A stretch of DNA of 64,000 nucleotides from an uncultured Porphyromonadaceae bacterium (GTDB lineage: Bacteria; Bacteroidota; Bacteroidia; Bacteroidales; Muribaculaceae): positions 1-64,000 of the forward strand of contig CAMWNB010000007.1 of the NCBI GenBank assembly GCA_947175495.1, read 5' to 3'. The position numbers were made by a program, and so were the translations under genes. The notes below the pieces were generated by a model. The model ran no database searches. It saw only the letters and a program-made list of their open reading frames with translations, and was not told where the DNA came from. This document shows, piece after piece, positions 1 to 8,693 of this stretch (position 1 is the stretch's first letter; every line of letters begins with the position of its first letter).

Positions 1-161
1 TAATAAACCAATCATTATCACATTTCTTGCAATGGAAAAAGTAATCTTGCTATGTACTATTAAAACACGGACCACCACTTTTGGTTCGTGGCAGGATGAA
101 AAAAAGTTGTGATTAATATTTGTTAATGAATTTGGGAATAAAAGTTGCCCGCATGCGGCAT

Positions 162-169
162 TAAATTTG
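162..169 (+). promoter_or_regulatory. recA promoter (-7 element)
   Basis: TAAATTTG fits the Bacteroidetes -7 consensus TAnnTTTG and lies about 40 bases before the recA ATG. No well-spaced -33 box is obvious. A 10-bp palindrome (CCGCATGCGG, 149-158) sits just upstream and could be an operator. The rest of 1-161 is AT-rich and shows no gene. Confidence 0.7.
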
Positions 170-209
170 CATCATAAAAGAAACAATAACTCAAAAACAT
201 AGAAATCTC

Positions 210-1421
210 ATGGCAAAGACCGAAAAAAGCCCCAAGGCCGGGAAAAGCGCCAAACTAAGCCCCGCATCAGCTGCCGACGCACGCATGGACGCGCTCGCCG
301 CAGCCCTCGGACAGATTGAGAAGAGCTATGGCCGTGGAGCCGTGATGAGACTCGGCGACGACGCCATCGAGGACGTGGAGGTGATACCCACGGGCTCCAT
401 CAGCCTCAACCACGCTCTGGGCGTAGGCGGCTATCCCCGCGGACGCATCATCGAAATCTACGGTCCGGAATCGTCCGGTAAGACCACGCTGGCCATCCAC
501 GCCATAGCCGAGGCTCAGAAGAAAGGCGGCATCGCCGCCATCATCGACGCCGAGCACGCTTTCGACCGCTTCTATGCCCAGCAGCTGGGCGTAGACATCA
601 ACAACCTGCTCATCGCCCAGCCCGACAACGGCGAACAGGCCCTCGAGATCGCCGAGCAGCTCATCCGCTCGTCGGCACTCGACATTCTCGTGGTGGATTC
701 CGTGGCCGCTCTCACCCCCAAGAGCGAAATCGAAGGCGAGATGGGCGACCGCAACGTGGGTCTGCAGGCGCGACTGATGTCGCAGGCCATGCGCAAGCTC
801 ACCGGCGCCATCGCCCGCACCAACACCACCTGCATCTTCATCAACCAGCTGCGCGAGAAAATCGGCGTGATGTTCGGCCCCAGCGAGACCACCACCGGCG
901 GCAACGCCCTCAAGTTCTACGCGTCGGTGCGCATCGACATCCGCTCGAGCAACACGCTGAAGGACGGCGAAGATGTGCTCGGCCGCCACACCAAGGTGAA
1001 AGTGGTGAAAAACAAGGTGGCGCCTCCTTTCAAGCGCGCCGAGTTCGACATCATGTTCGGCGAGGGCATCTCCCGCGCAAGCGAAATCATCGACCTGGGC
1101 GTGGACTACGGCATTGTCAAGAAGAGCGGTTCGTGGTTCAGCTACGAGGGTTCCAAGCTGGCCCAGGGCCGCGACGCAGCCATCCGCACCATCAAGGACA
1201 ACCCCGAGCTTGCCGATGAGATCGAGGCACGCATCGCCGCCGCTCTCGAGGAAGCCGAGAAGAATCCTGTGATTCGTGCGCAACGGGAGGCCAAAAAGAA
1301 GGATGCTGCCACAGCTGCTCCTGCCGCCGAAACGCCCGCCGCGCCGGCCGCTGCCGACGGCGGCGGCGACCTCTTCGACACCACTCTCCCCGACGATTTC
1401 TCCATCGAGGAAGACCTGTGA
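210..1421 (+). CDS. recA: Recombinase RecA
   Basis: This is the ATP-dependent strand-exchange protein of homologous recombination, which also activates the SOS response. The Walker A motif GPESSGKT lies at residues 85-92, and the family blocks VVDSVAAL and [14 protein letters not shown] are present. At 403 residues it is longer than E. coli RecA (353). The extra length is a Lys/Ser/Ala-rich N-terminal extension of about 25 residues and an Ala/Pro-rich C-terminal tail ending in acidic residues, a tail type that usually tunes DNA binding. The ATG at 210 follows a good -7 element at a normal distance. The gene stands alone and ends at a bidirectional hairpin. Identification is secure. Confidence 0.98.
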   Translation: MAKTEKSPKAGKSAKLSPASAADARMDALAAALGQIEKSYGRGAVMRLGDDAIEDVEVIPTGSISLNHALGVGGYPRGRIIEIYGPESSGKTTLAIHAIAEAQKKGGIAAIIDAEHAFDRFYAQQLGVDINNLLIAQPDNGEQALEIAEQLIRSSALDILVVDSVAALTPKSEIEGEMGDRNVGLQARLMSQAMRKLTGAIARTNTTCIFINQLREKIGVMFGPSETTTGGNALKFYASVRIDIRSSNTLKDGEDVLGRHTKVKVVKNKVAPPFKRAEFDIMFGEGISRASEIIDLGVDYGIVKKSGSWFSYEGSKLAQGRDAAIRTIKDNPELADEIEARIAAALEEAEKNPVIRAQREAKKKDAATAAPAAETPAAPAAADGGGDLFDTTLPDDFSIEEDL

Positions 1422-1442
1422 TGCTCGCAGCCAACGCATATG

Positions 1443-1468
1443 AAAAATCCCGCGAAAGCGGGATTTTT
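1443..1468 (+). terminator. Bidirectional terminator between recA and SGNH hydrolase
   Basis: An 11-bp perfect stem (AAAAATCCCGC / GCGGGATTTTT) closes a GAAA tetraloop and runs into T-rich sequence on both strands. It can end recA rightward and the SGNH hydrolase operon leftward. Confidence 0.9.
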
Positions 1469-1493
1469 TGTGTCTTGGCTATAGGCTCCGGCC

Positions 1494-2627
1494 CTATGGT
1501 TTGGCGTTCTGCAGATGGTTTTTGCTTAGAATCTGTTGGAGAATGGGGCGCAGCTTGTTGGCGTAGTGGCGGAAGCCGAGGTCGGTCAGGTGGATGCCGT
1601 CCACGGTGCCGTCGTCCTCCGGGCCGTCGAGCTCAATGGCGTCGACGTAGTATAGTCCTTCGGGGCGCTCGGCTTTCAGACGCTCGTAGTTGCGGCGGAA
1701 AGCGGCGTTCTTGCGCGGCAGGTAATTGCCGAAGTAGCTGTCGTAGCGGGCATAGGGGTAGATGGGGCCTTCCACCATCACGATGGGCACGTCGGGCCGG
1801 GCGTCGCGCAGGATGCGCACGAAGTCGTAGGTGAGCGTGTCGCACATCATTTCCGTGCAGTTGGGCACCGGGTCGAGCACATACATGTCGGCGTCGGGAA
1901 TCTGCGCCATGGCGCGTGCCATGCACATGTCCATCTTGCCTTCGCCGCTGATGCCGATGTTGACTACCTCGCAGTTGAGTTCGCGCGAGAGGATGTTGGT
2001 GGCGGCCATGCCTGTGCGCGATGCGCATCCGCCCTGCAGGATGCTTGTGCCGTAGGTCACGATTTTTGTGTCGCGATCGATGAGTTCCGGGCGTCCGGGG
2101 GTGATGACAGCGCCGCTGTCGACTTTAACCCACAGACGCTCCACGCCGTCGTAGAGAGGCAGGTATATCATGTACTCGTGCATGGCGCCGTCAAGGTTGC
2201 TGACGTAGGTGCTCTCCACGAGCTTTTCCTCCTTGCTCTTTGTGTAGGGGCGGTTGGTGTTGACGTGGCGCCACACTGAATCTCCCTCGAAGATGTAGAG
2301 GTCGGTGCCTTTGAGGCCGGTGTCGGCCATGTGTATCATGTGGGTGTTCCAGAGCAGCTCGTATTTCACGCCTATGCGCTTGGAGTCGGTGGCAAAGCGC
2401 ACACCTATGCCCGACGAGCACTGCGAACGCTCCCAGAGGTCGGGGCGCACGCTGTCCTTCAGGTTGGCCGGGATGCGCGTGTAGGGGCGCAGGGTGTTGT
2501 CCCATCCTTTGTTTATGACACGCAGTTCCTGCGCGTCCACATAGTTCCAGGGCTCCTCTTTTTTGTCGTCGGCCGTGGCCGTGAACGCAGCCGTCAGGAG
2601 CATGGCGGCCATCAGAAGTTTTTTCAT
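1494..2627 (-). CDS. Secreted SGNH/GDSL-type esterase
   Basis: This is an exported SGNH-fold hydrolase, probably an esterase or acylhydrolase acting on carbohydrate esters. The first 19 residues form a signal peptide (MKKLLMAAMLLTAAFTATA). A beta-sandwich region follows, and then the hydrolase core: YGTSILQGG carries the nucleophile Ser, NIGISGEGKMD is the Gly block, and DGIHLTDLGF supplies the catalytic Asp and His. It is 377 residues long, usual for the two-part (SGNH_hydro_N plus SGNH_hydro_3) family. It starts 23 bases after mutS and is probably co-transcribed with it, although no functional link is evident. The substrate cannot be told from sequence. Confidence 0.85.
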   Translation of the reverse strand: MKKLLMAAMLLTAAFTATADDKKEEPWNYVDAQELRVINKGWDNTLRPYTRIPANLKDSVRPDLWERSQCSSGIGVRFATDSKRIGVKYELLWNTHMIHMADTGLKGTDLYIFEGDSVWRHVNTNRPYTKSKEEKLVESTYVSNLDGAMHEYMIYLPLYDGVERLWVKVDSGAVITPGRPELIDRDTKIVTYGTSILQGGCASRTGMAATNILSRELNCEVVNIGISGEGKMDMCMARAMAQIPDADMYVLDPVPNCTEMMCDTLTYDFVRILRDARPDVPIVMVEGPIYPYARYDSYFGNYLPRKNAAFRRNYERLKAERPEGLYYVDAIELDGPEDDGTVDGIHLTDLGFRHYANKLRPILQQILSKNHLQNAKP

Positions 2628-2650
2628 GGGATATAAGAAAGAAATATGTG

Positions 2651-5272
2651 TCAGTTGCTTTTTCCGGTGAGGATGTTGCGGATGTCGTTCAGCTTGGTGA
2701 GAGCTTCGAGGGGAGTGAGGCGGTTGATTTCTATGCCGAGGAGCTCGTCGCGCACCTGCGCGAGCACGGGGTCGTCGAGCTGGAAAAACGACAGCTGCAC
2801 GCCGGCCTGCGTGGCGGCCGCTGCGGCGGCGCCGGCCTCGGGGCGCTGCTCGCGTGCGCCTTCCTCGAGGCGCCGGAGCACGACGTCGGCGCGCTCGGTG
2901 ATGCTGCGGGGCATGCCAGCCAGCCGCGCCACATGGATGCCGAAACTGTGTTCGGAGCCGCCGCGTGCGAGCTTGCGCAGGAACACCACCTTATTGTCGA
3001 TTTCGCGCACGCTCACGTTGTAGTTGGCGATGCGGCCGTATTGCGCCTCCATGTCGTTGAGCTCGTGGTAGTGGGTTGCGAAGAGGGTCTTGGGGTGCAG
3101 TCCGCGGTGTTCGTGGATATACTCCACGATGGCCCACGCTATGGAGATGCCGTCGTAGGTGCTGGTGCCTCGGCCGAGCTCGTCGAAGAGGATGAGCGAG
3201 CGCTCGCTCATGTTGTTGAGGATGCTTGCGGCTTCGTTCATCTCCACCATGAAGGTGCTCTCGCCGAGAGCGATGTTGTCGCTGGCTCCCACGCGGGTGA
3301 ACACCTTGTCGACCACGCCTATGCGGGCGGCGTCGGCCGCCACGAAGCAGCCGCACTGGGCCATGATGACGTTGAGGGCTGTCTGGCGCAGGAGTGCCGA
3401 CTTGCCGCTCATGTTGGGGCCGGTGATCATCATTATCTGCGTGCCGGCGTTGTCAAGCTCGAGGCTGTTGGCGATGTAGGGCTCGCCGGGCGGCAGTTCG
3501 CGCTCTATCACGGGGTGGCGCGCTTCGGTGAGGCTGATGGTGAGCGAGTCGTCGACGGCAGGGCGGCAGTAGCGGCCTTCAGCGGCGGCGCGGGTGAAGC
3601 CCAGCAGCACGTCGAGACGCGCAAGCATGGCGGCATCGAGCTGCATGGCGGGGATGTAGGCGCCGACGTCGGCCACAAGGCGGCCGTACAGACGCATCTG
3701 GATGCTCTCGATGCTTTCCTGGGCGGTGAGTATCTGTTGCTCGTACTCCTTAAGCTCGGGAGTGATGTAGCGCTCGGCATTGACGAGTGTCTGCTTGCGT
3801 ATCCACTCGGCCGGCACTTTGTCGCGGTGGGTGTTGGTGACCTCTATGTAGTAGCCGAACACGTTGTTGTAGCCAATCTTCAGTGAGCCGATGCCGGTGG
3901 CCGCGCTCTCGCGCTCCTGCATCTGCAGCAGATATGCCTTGCCGCCGCGCGAGATTTCGCGCAGGCGGTCGAGCTCGGCGTCGACGCCGGCGCGGATGAT
4001 GTCGCCGCCGCGGTTGAGCAGTGACGGGGCGTCCTCGCTGATTTCGGCGCCGATGCGAGTGGCCACGGCCGCGCAGTCGTTGAGCTGGCGCCCGATGGCC
4101 ATGAGGGCCTCGAGACCCGAGCCTTCGCAGATGGCGCGCACGGGGGAGATGGCCTGCAGGGCGGTGCGCAGCTGCAGCAGCTCGCGCGGAGTGATGCGTT
4201 CGTTGGCTATCTTGGAGCAGAGGCGCTCCATGTCGCCCACGCGGGCGAGGAGTTCGCCGAGGCGGTCGCGGGCGGCTGTGTCGCGGAAGAAGTGCTCCAC
4301 CACGTCGAGACGGTCGTTGATGGCGCGCGGGTCGCGCAGCGGAAACAACAGCCACCGCCGCAGCAGACGCGCGCCCATGGGCGTGGCGGTGCGGTCGATC
4401 ACTCCGAGCAGGCTGCGGCCTTCGGCGCTCAGCGGCTCGATGAGTTCGAGGTTGCGCACAGTGAATGCGTCCATGCGCACGAATCGCTCCTCTTCGATGC
4501 GCGAGATGGCGCTGATGTGGGCTATGCGTGTGTGCTGGGTGATGTCGAGATAATGGAGGATGGCGCCGGCCGCTATGATGGCGTCGGGCATGCCGTTGAT
4601 GCCGAAGCCTTTGAGCGAGGCTGTGGAGAACTGGCGACGCAGGCGGTCGTCGGCTGCGTCGAGGGTGAACACCCAGTCGTCAAGCTCGAACGACAGGTAG
4701 CGCTGTGTCATTTCCTCCTCGAGGCGGCGTTTGCTTCCGCGCATCACGAGCACCTCTTTTGGCGCCATGCCCGAAAGCAATTTGTCGATGTAGGCCGTGT
4801 CGCCTTCGGCGGTGAGAAACTCGCCGGTGCTGATGTCGAGGAAAGCCACGCCGGTGGCGCTGCGGCCGAAGTGCACGGCGGCCAGAAAGTTGTTCTGCCC
4901 GCTCTGCAGCACGGTGTCGGTGGTGGCCACGCCCGGAGTGACGAGCTCGGTGATGCCGCGCTTCACAAGTTTTTTGGTGAGCTTGGGGTCCTCCAGCTGC
5001 TCGCAGATGGCCACGCGCTTGCCGGCCCGGATGAGTTTCGGCAGGTAGGTGTCGACGGCGTGGTAGGGGAATCCGGCCATCTCCACGTGCTGTCCGACGC
5101 CGTTGGCGCGTTTGGTCAGTGTGATGCCGAGGATTTGCGATGCGACGACGGCATCCTCGCCGTAGGTCTCGTAGAAGTCGCCGACGCGGAACAGCAGCAC
5201 GGCGTCGGGGTGAAGCGCCTTCATTTCAAAATACTGCTTCATGAGCGGCGTTTCCACTATTTTCTTGGCCAT
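2651..5272 (-). CDS. mutS: DNA mismatch repair protein MutS
   Basis: This protein recognises mismatches and short loops and recruits MutL. The mismatch-binding Phe-x-Glu motif lies in [10 protein letters not shown] (F33, E35). The C-terminal ATPase has Walker [10 protein letters not shown], Walker [13 protein letters not shown] and the ABC-type signature region. Full MutS architecture is present in 873 residues: mismatch-recognition domain, connector, lever/clamp and ATPase. The gene sits between a GtrA-like gene 12 bases upstream and the SGNH hydrolase. No mutL lies in the window. Identification is secure. Confidence 0.98.
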   Translation of the reverse strand: MAKKIVETPLMKQYFEMKALHPDAVLLFRVGDFYETYGEDAVVASQILGITLTKRANGVGQHVEMAGFPYHAVDTYLPKLIRAGKRVAICEQLEDPKLTKKLVKRGITELVTPGVATTDTVLQSGQNNFLAAVHFGRSATGVAFLDISTGEFLTAEGDTAYIDKLLSGMAPKEVLVMRGSKRRLEEEMTQRYLSFELDDWVFTLDAADDRLRRQFSTASLKGFGINGMPDAIIAAGAILHYLDITQHTRIAHISAISRIEEERFVRMDAFTVRNLELIEPLSAEGRSLLGVIDRTATPMGARLLRRWLLFPLRDPRAINDRLDVVEHFFRDTAARDRLGELLARVGDMERLCSKIANERITPRELLQLRTALQAISPVRAICEGSGLEALMAIGRQLNDCAAVATRIGAEISEDAPSLLNRGGDIIRAGVDAELDRLREISRGGKAYLLQMQERESAATGIGSLKIGYNNVFGYYIEVTNTHRDKVPAEWIRKQTLVNAERYITPELKEYEQQILTAQESIESIQMRLYGRLVADVGAYIPAMQLDAAMLARLDVLLGFTRAAAEGRYCRPAVDDSLTISLTEARHPVIERELPPGEPYIANSLELDNAGTQIMMITGPNMSGKSALLRQTALNVIMAQCGCFVAADAARIGVVDKVFTRVGASDNIALGESTFMVEMNEAASILNNMSERSLILFDELGRGTSTYDGISIAWAIVEYIHEHRGLHPKTLFATHYHELNDMEAQYGRIANYNVSVREIDNKVVFLRKLARGGSEHSFGIHVARLAGMPRSITERADVVLRRLEEGAREQRPEAGAAAAAATQAGVQLSFFQLDDPVLAQVRDELLGIEINRLTPLEALTKLNDIRNILTGKSN

Positions 5273-5284
5273 GTCGGAATGGGG

Positions 5285-5830
5285 CTACTTGTTGTTTACG
5301 ATGAGTTCGCGGCGGCGGCGCAGGCGCAGGCTGTCGACAAAGCGTATGGCATAGGGGTCGAAACTGCTGTGGCGGAACACGAAATAGCGTTGCAGCACGA
5401 AATTCCAGAACCATCCCACGAGCAGCGACACAAACACGCGCGCCGCAGCGTAGTAGCCGTCGGGCTGGAAACCGAGTTCTTCAAGGTAGGGCCAGTTCTG
5501 CATGGCCAGGTAGCACACCTGTGTGCCGCCGGAGTTGAGGATGAGGCTGCCGAGCCACACCATCGCGTATTTGACGATTACGGCTTTCCACGGGCATCCC
5601 TGCGCATGGAAGGTGTAGCGGTAGCAAAGCACGCAGTTGACGGCGCCGCCGCACACGGCTCCGACGGCTGCCGACAGCCATGGCGCGAGACCCAGCCACG
5701 CGAAGAGCGCGAAGCCGAGGCCGAGGTCGACCCACGATGCCATCTGCGAGGACGCACCCGAGCGCAGGAACGAGAAGAACAGCGAGTCGCTGTGGGCGAT
5801 ATTTGAGCGTAATTGTTTGATTTTACCCAT
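5285..5830 (-). CDS. GtrA-like small membrane protein
   Basis: A 181-residue protein with four hydrophobic segments and the GtrA-family pattern: GLGFALFAWLGLAP in the first helix, then CVLCYRYTFH and FVLQRYFVFRH, the Arg/Tyr-rich motifs after helices 2 and 4. Family members are thought to move or present undecaprenyl-linked sugars for surface glycan decoration. I chose ATG 5830. An in-frame codon at 5866 lies inside the -7 promoter element, so it cannot be translated from that transcript. It heads the run gtrA-like, mutS, SGNH hydrolase. An 18-bp palindrome fills most of the leader, which suggests regulation. The sugar substrate is unknown. Confidence 0.85.
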   Translation of the reverse strand: MGKIKQLRSNIAHSDSLFFSFLRSGASSQMASWVDLGLGFALFAWLGLAPWLSAAVGAVCGGAVNCVLCYRYTFHAQGCPWKAVIVKYAMVWLGSLILNSGGTQVCYLAMQNWPYLEELGFQPDGYYAAARVFVSLLVGWFWNFVLQRYFVFRHSSFDPYAIRFVDSLRLRRRRELIVNNK

Positions 5831-5842
5831 AAACGTGTAGGC

Positions 5843-5860
5843 GCTAACTCCGGAGTTAGC
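5843..5860. repeat. 18-bp perfect palindrome at the gtrA-like transcription start
   Basis: GCTAACTCCGGAGTTAGC is a perfect 18-bp palindrome covering the predicted start point and most of the 28-base leader. It could be a repressor operator or an RNA stem at the 5' end of the message. Confidence 0.7.
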
Positions 5861-5863
5861 CCG

Positions 5864-5895
5864 CAAATATACACATTATTCACCGAATCTGCAAA
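5864..5895 (-). promoter_or_regulatory. Promoter of the gtrA-like/mutS operon
   Basis: Read leftward, a TTTG box (5892-5895) and TATATTTG (5864-5871) are spaced by 20 bases, an excellent Bacteroidetes promoter. Transcription should begin near 5858, inside the palindrome at 5843-5860. Confidence 0.8.
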
Positions 5896-5931
5896 TAGAA
5901 CCGGAAGATTCCGGGCCTGTTCGGGGCCGGG

Positions 5932-6630
5932 TCAGTCCTGCTCTACGAAGATGTAGCCGCTGCCGGAGTGGTTCTGAATCGAAGGGCCCATGTCCTCGAG
6001 CTTGCGGCGAAGGCGGGAGATGTTGGTGTCGACGACGCGCTCGTTGCTGCTCACCTCTGGACCGTTCCAGACCTCGCGGAAGATTTCAAGGCGTGTGAGA
6101 TGGCGGTCGCGGTTTTTCAGCAGCATGGCCAGGATGGCATATTCGGTGGGTGTGAGGCTGAGCGGACGTCCGTTCAGCGTGGCTGTGCGGGTCGTGTAGT
6201 TCACGGAGAGGGCGCCCGCGCGGGCCACGGAGCCGGTGGATGCCGACGCCATGGGGCGGCGTCGGCGCATCACCGCACGCACGCGGGCTATCATCTCGCG
6301 CAGCGAGAATGGCTTGGCTATGTAGTCGTCGGCGCCGGTGTCGAGGGCCGTGATGGCTTCGCCCGGGCTTTCGCCTGCCGAGCAGACGATGATGCCGATG
6401 TGGGCTGTGGCGGGCGACGAAGCCAGTTGCTTGAGTGTCTCCATGCCTTGGTCGGAGCCGAAAGCATCGATTATGACGACGCGCGTGTCCGACAGGTCGA
6501 GCAAAGTGGCTGTGGCGGCGTCGGGATGGACGTCGGTCTCATAGCCTTCGGCGCGCAGGTTGCACTGCAGAAGCTCCGAGATGTGGGAGTCGCGGTCGAC
6601 TATCAGTATTTTGCCTAATGATGAAGCCAC
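5932..6630 (-). CDS. OmpR/PhoB-type response regulator (orphan)
   Basis: A receiver domain (residues 1-118) is followed by a winged-helix DNA-binding domain (about 135-232). Receiver residues are D12 and D14 (acidic pocket), D55 (phosphoacceptor), S84 and K106. The C-terminal block has LTPTEYAILAMLL, VVDTNISRLRRKL and SGSGYIFVEQD, typical of the OmpR family. The pocket reads VDRD rather than the usual VDDD/VDDE, and the segment after D55 is AFGS rather than the common LxLP, so the phosphorylation site is slightly atypical. No histidine kinase gene lies nearby. The gene has its own promoter and stands alone; its regulon is unknown. Confidence 0.93.
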   Translation of the reverse strand: MASSLGKILIVDRDSHISELLQCNLRAEGYETDVHPDAATATLLDLSDTRVVIIDAFGSDQGMETLKQLASSPATAHIGIIVCSAGESPGEAITALDTGADDYIAKPFSLREMIARVRAVMRRRRPMASASTGSVARAGALSVNYTTRTATLNGRPLSLTPTEYAILAMLLKNRDRHLTRLEIFREVWNGPEVSSNERVVDTNISRLRRKLEDMGPSIQNHSGSGYIFVEQD

Positions 6631-6657
6631 TCTTGTTGCAATTGGAAATTAATGCTG

Positions 6658-6665
6658 CAAAAGTA
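6658..6665 (-). promoter_or_regulatory. -7 element of the response regulator gene
   Basis: Read leftward, TACTTTTG matches TAnnTTTG about 28 bases before the ATG at 6630. No convincing -33 box is seen. Confidence 0.55.
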
Positions 6666-6785
6666 TTGAATTGTGGCGAGAATAGGCCTTATTGTAACAA
6701 TATTGTGCCCGAATTTAAGTTAAATTGAATTTTCATCGCCATGCGGAGCCGTTTCGGGCATCCGTCAAGGCGATGGAAAAAGGAG

Positions 6786-8606
6786 TCAGACAATGTGGCG
6801 TCGGAATTGTTCGCGCAGCGTGTCGACAACGTTGATGATGTAGTCGCCGGTGCGTTCGAGGTCCGACACGATGTCCATGTAGTAGATGCCCGCCTGGTAG
6901 CTGTAGCGCTTGGAGTTGATGTTGTCCGGGTTGGCTGTGCGCAGCGAGTTGCGCATGTTGTTTATCTCGCGCTCCTTGTTGTAGCTCTGGATGAGTTCTT
7001 TCTCGCTGAGGTGTTCCACTCCTTCGAGCTCGGAGAGCATCATGTCCATGGCTTCTTTCACGTAGACGTACATGGCGTCGACGTTGGCATATATTTCGGG
7101 GGTGAACTCTACGCCGCTCTGCATCTTGCGCAGCAGAATCTTGCCGATGCCGAGGCAGCTGTCGGCGATGCTCTCTATCTCGCTGATGATTCCGAGCATG
7201 GCTGCCACGCGCAGTTTGCCTTCGTTGGAGAGGCGGCCTTCGGAACAACGGTAGAGATAGTTGGCTATCTCCAGCTCCATGCGGTCGCTGATGTCCTCGT
7301 ACTTCTCGAGGCGCGACAGCAGGCGGTTGAAGTCCTCGCTGTCCTCCTTCGTGTGGATGAGCTCCTGACCCATGCCCACCATGCGTCCGACGCGCTGTGC
7401 GTACACCACGATTTCCTTCTCGGCCTGCGCCAGGTTGAGTTCCGAGGCGCCCACGAGGCCGCCGTTGATGAACTTGAGGTTGAATTCCTCGTCGTCCTTG
7501 TGCTTGTTCGGCACGAGTTTCTCGACAATCTTGACGTACACTTTTGTGAGCCAAATCATTATCGACACGTTCACGATGTTGAACGATGTGTGGAATATCG
7601 ACAGGCCGAAGCTCACGCTCAGCTGCAGCGTGGCTATGCGTTGCAGCACGTCGTGGCCCGCGGGAAGAGAGTTGTCGAACAGGTGGTTGTACAGGTCGGG
7701 ATTGCTCTGCTCAAGGCCGTTGACGAAAGCGTAGAGGTCGTCGGGATTGCCGAATCCCATTGCTTCGGTGAGCCATGCGTTGAAGTGGGCGAAAGGGATG
7801 AAGATGCAGATGCACCATATGGTGCCCAGCAGGTTGAACAGCAGATGTCCCATGGCGGCGCGCTTGGCGGCCACGTTGCCGCTCATCGACGCCAGCAGCG
7901 GGGTGATGGTGGTGCCGATGTTGCTGCCCAGCACCAGGGCGCAGGCGAGCTCAAACGTAATCCAGCCTTTGCTGCACATTATAAGGGTGATGGCGAACGT
8001 CGCGGCCGACGACTGGATGACCATAGTGACCACCAGACCTACGAACACGAACAGCAACACCGAGGCTACGCCCATCGACGAATATTGTTTCAAGGCGGCG
8101 AACATCTCGGGATTGCTCTGCAGGTCGGGCACATAGGTGCTGATCATGTCGAGGCCCATGAACAGGAATGCGAAGCCTATGAGGAATTCGCCGATGCTGC
8201 GTGTGCGGCTCTTCTTCATGAACAGCAGCACCACCGACATGGCTATCAGCGGCAGCACCATGGCCGATATGTTGACCTTGAATCCGAAGATGGCTATGAT
8301 CCAGGCTGTGAAAGTGGTGCCGACGTTGGCGCCCATAATCACGGCCATCGACTGCGCGAGCGTCATAAGGCCTGCGTTCACAAAGCTTACAACCATCACG
8401 GTGGAAGCCGACGAGCTCTGTATGAGGGCGGTGATTACAATGCCTGTCAGCAATCCGGAGAAGCGGTTGCGGGTCATGGCTCCGAGGATGTTGCGCAGGC
8501 GGTCGCCGGCGGCTTTCTGCAGGCCCTCGCTCATCACTTTCATGCCGTAGAGGAATAGACCGACGGCGCCGAGCAGGCCAAAGAAGTCAAGAATGCTGTA
8601 GTCCAT
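6786..8606 (-). CDS. Na+/phosphate cotransporter with PhoU-like tail
   Basis: Sodium-coupled phosphate carrier of the inner membrane (NptA / Na_Pi_cotrans family). The two inverted half-repeats each carry a hallmark QSS motif: IQSSSASTVMVV near residue 60 and IQSSAATFAITL near residue 190. About eight to ten hydrophobic segments fill residues 1-370. The last 200 residues are helical and acidic and resemble PhoU, as is common in this family. Length (606 residues) is normal. It stands alone with its own promoter. The leader holds a perfect tandem 11-bp repeat that may be an operator. Confidence 0.92.
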   Translation of the reverse strand: MDYSILDFFGLLGAVGLFLYGMKVMSEGLQKAAGDRLRNILGAMTRNRFSGLLTGIVITALIQSSSASTVMVVSFVNAGLMTLAQSMAVIMGANVGTTFTAWIIAIFGFKVNISAMVLPLIAMSVVLLFMKKSRTRSIGEFLIGFAFLFMGLDMISTYVPDLQSNPEMFAALKQYSSMGVASVLLFVFVGLVVTMVIQSSAATFAITLIMCSKGWITFELACALVLGSNIGTTITPLLASMSGNVAAKRAAMGHLLFNLLGTIWCICIFIPFAHFNAWLTEAMGFGNPDDLYAFVNGLEQSNPDLYNHLFDNSLPAGHDVLQRIATLQLSVSFGLSIFHTSFNIVNVSIMIWLTKVYVKIVEKLVPNKHKDDEEFNLKFINGGLVGASELNLAQAEKEIVVYAQRVGRMVGMGQELIHTKEDSEDFNRLLSRLEKYEDISDRMELEIANYLYRCSEGRLSNEGKLRVAAMLGIISEIESIADSCLGIGKILLRKMQSGVEFTPEIYANVDAMYVYVKEAMDMMLSELEGVEHLSEKELIQSYNKEREINNMRNSLRTANPDNINSKRYSYQAGIYYMDIVSDLERTGDYIINVVDTLREQFRRHIV

Positions 8607-8616
8607 TTGGATAGTT

Positions 8617-8638
8617 ATGTAAGCGCTATGTAAGCGCC
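8617..8638. repeat. Tandem 11-bp repeat in the Na/Pi cotransporter leader
   Basis: TATGTAAGCGC occurs twice back to back between the -7 element (8641-8648) and the ATG at 8606. Direct 11-bp spacing puts both copies on the same helix face, as for OmpR-type regulator sites. No regulator assignment is possible from sequence. Confidence 0.65.
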
Positions 8639-8640
8639 TG

Positions 8641-8648
8641 CAAAGATA
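8641..8648 (-). promoter_or_regulatory. -7 element of the Na/Pi cotransporter gene
   Basis: Read leftward, TATCTTTG matches TAnnTTTG about 35 bases before the ATG at 8606. Confidence 0.6.
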
Positions 8649-8693
8649 ACACTTTTAGGAAATAAAAAGTAAAAAATAAAGAATAAAAAACTG

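Noticed and set aside
5831-5866. N-terminal extension of the GtrA-like protein from an in-frame codon at 5866
   Set aside because: That codon lies within the -7 promoter box, so it would not be transcribed; translation most likely begins at 5830.
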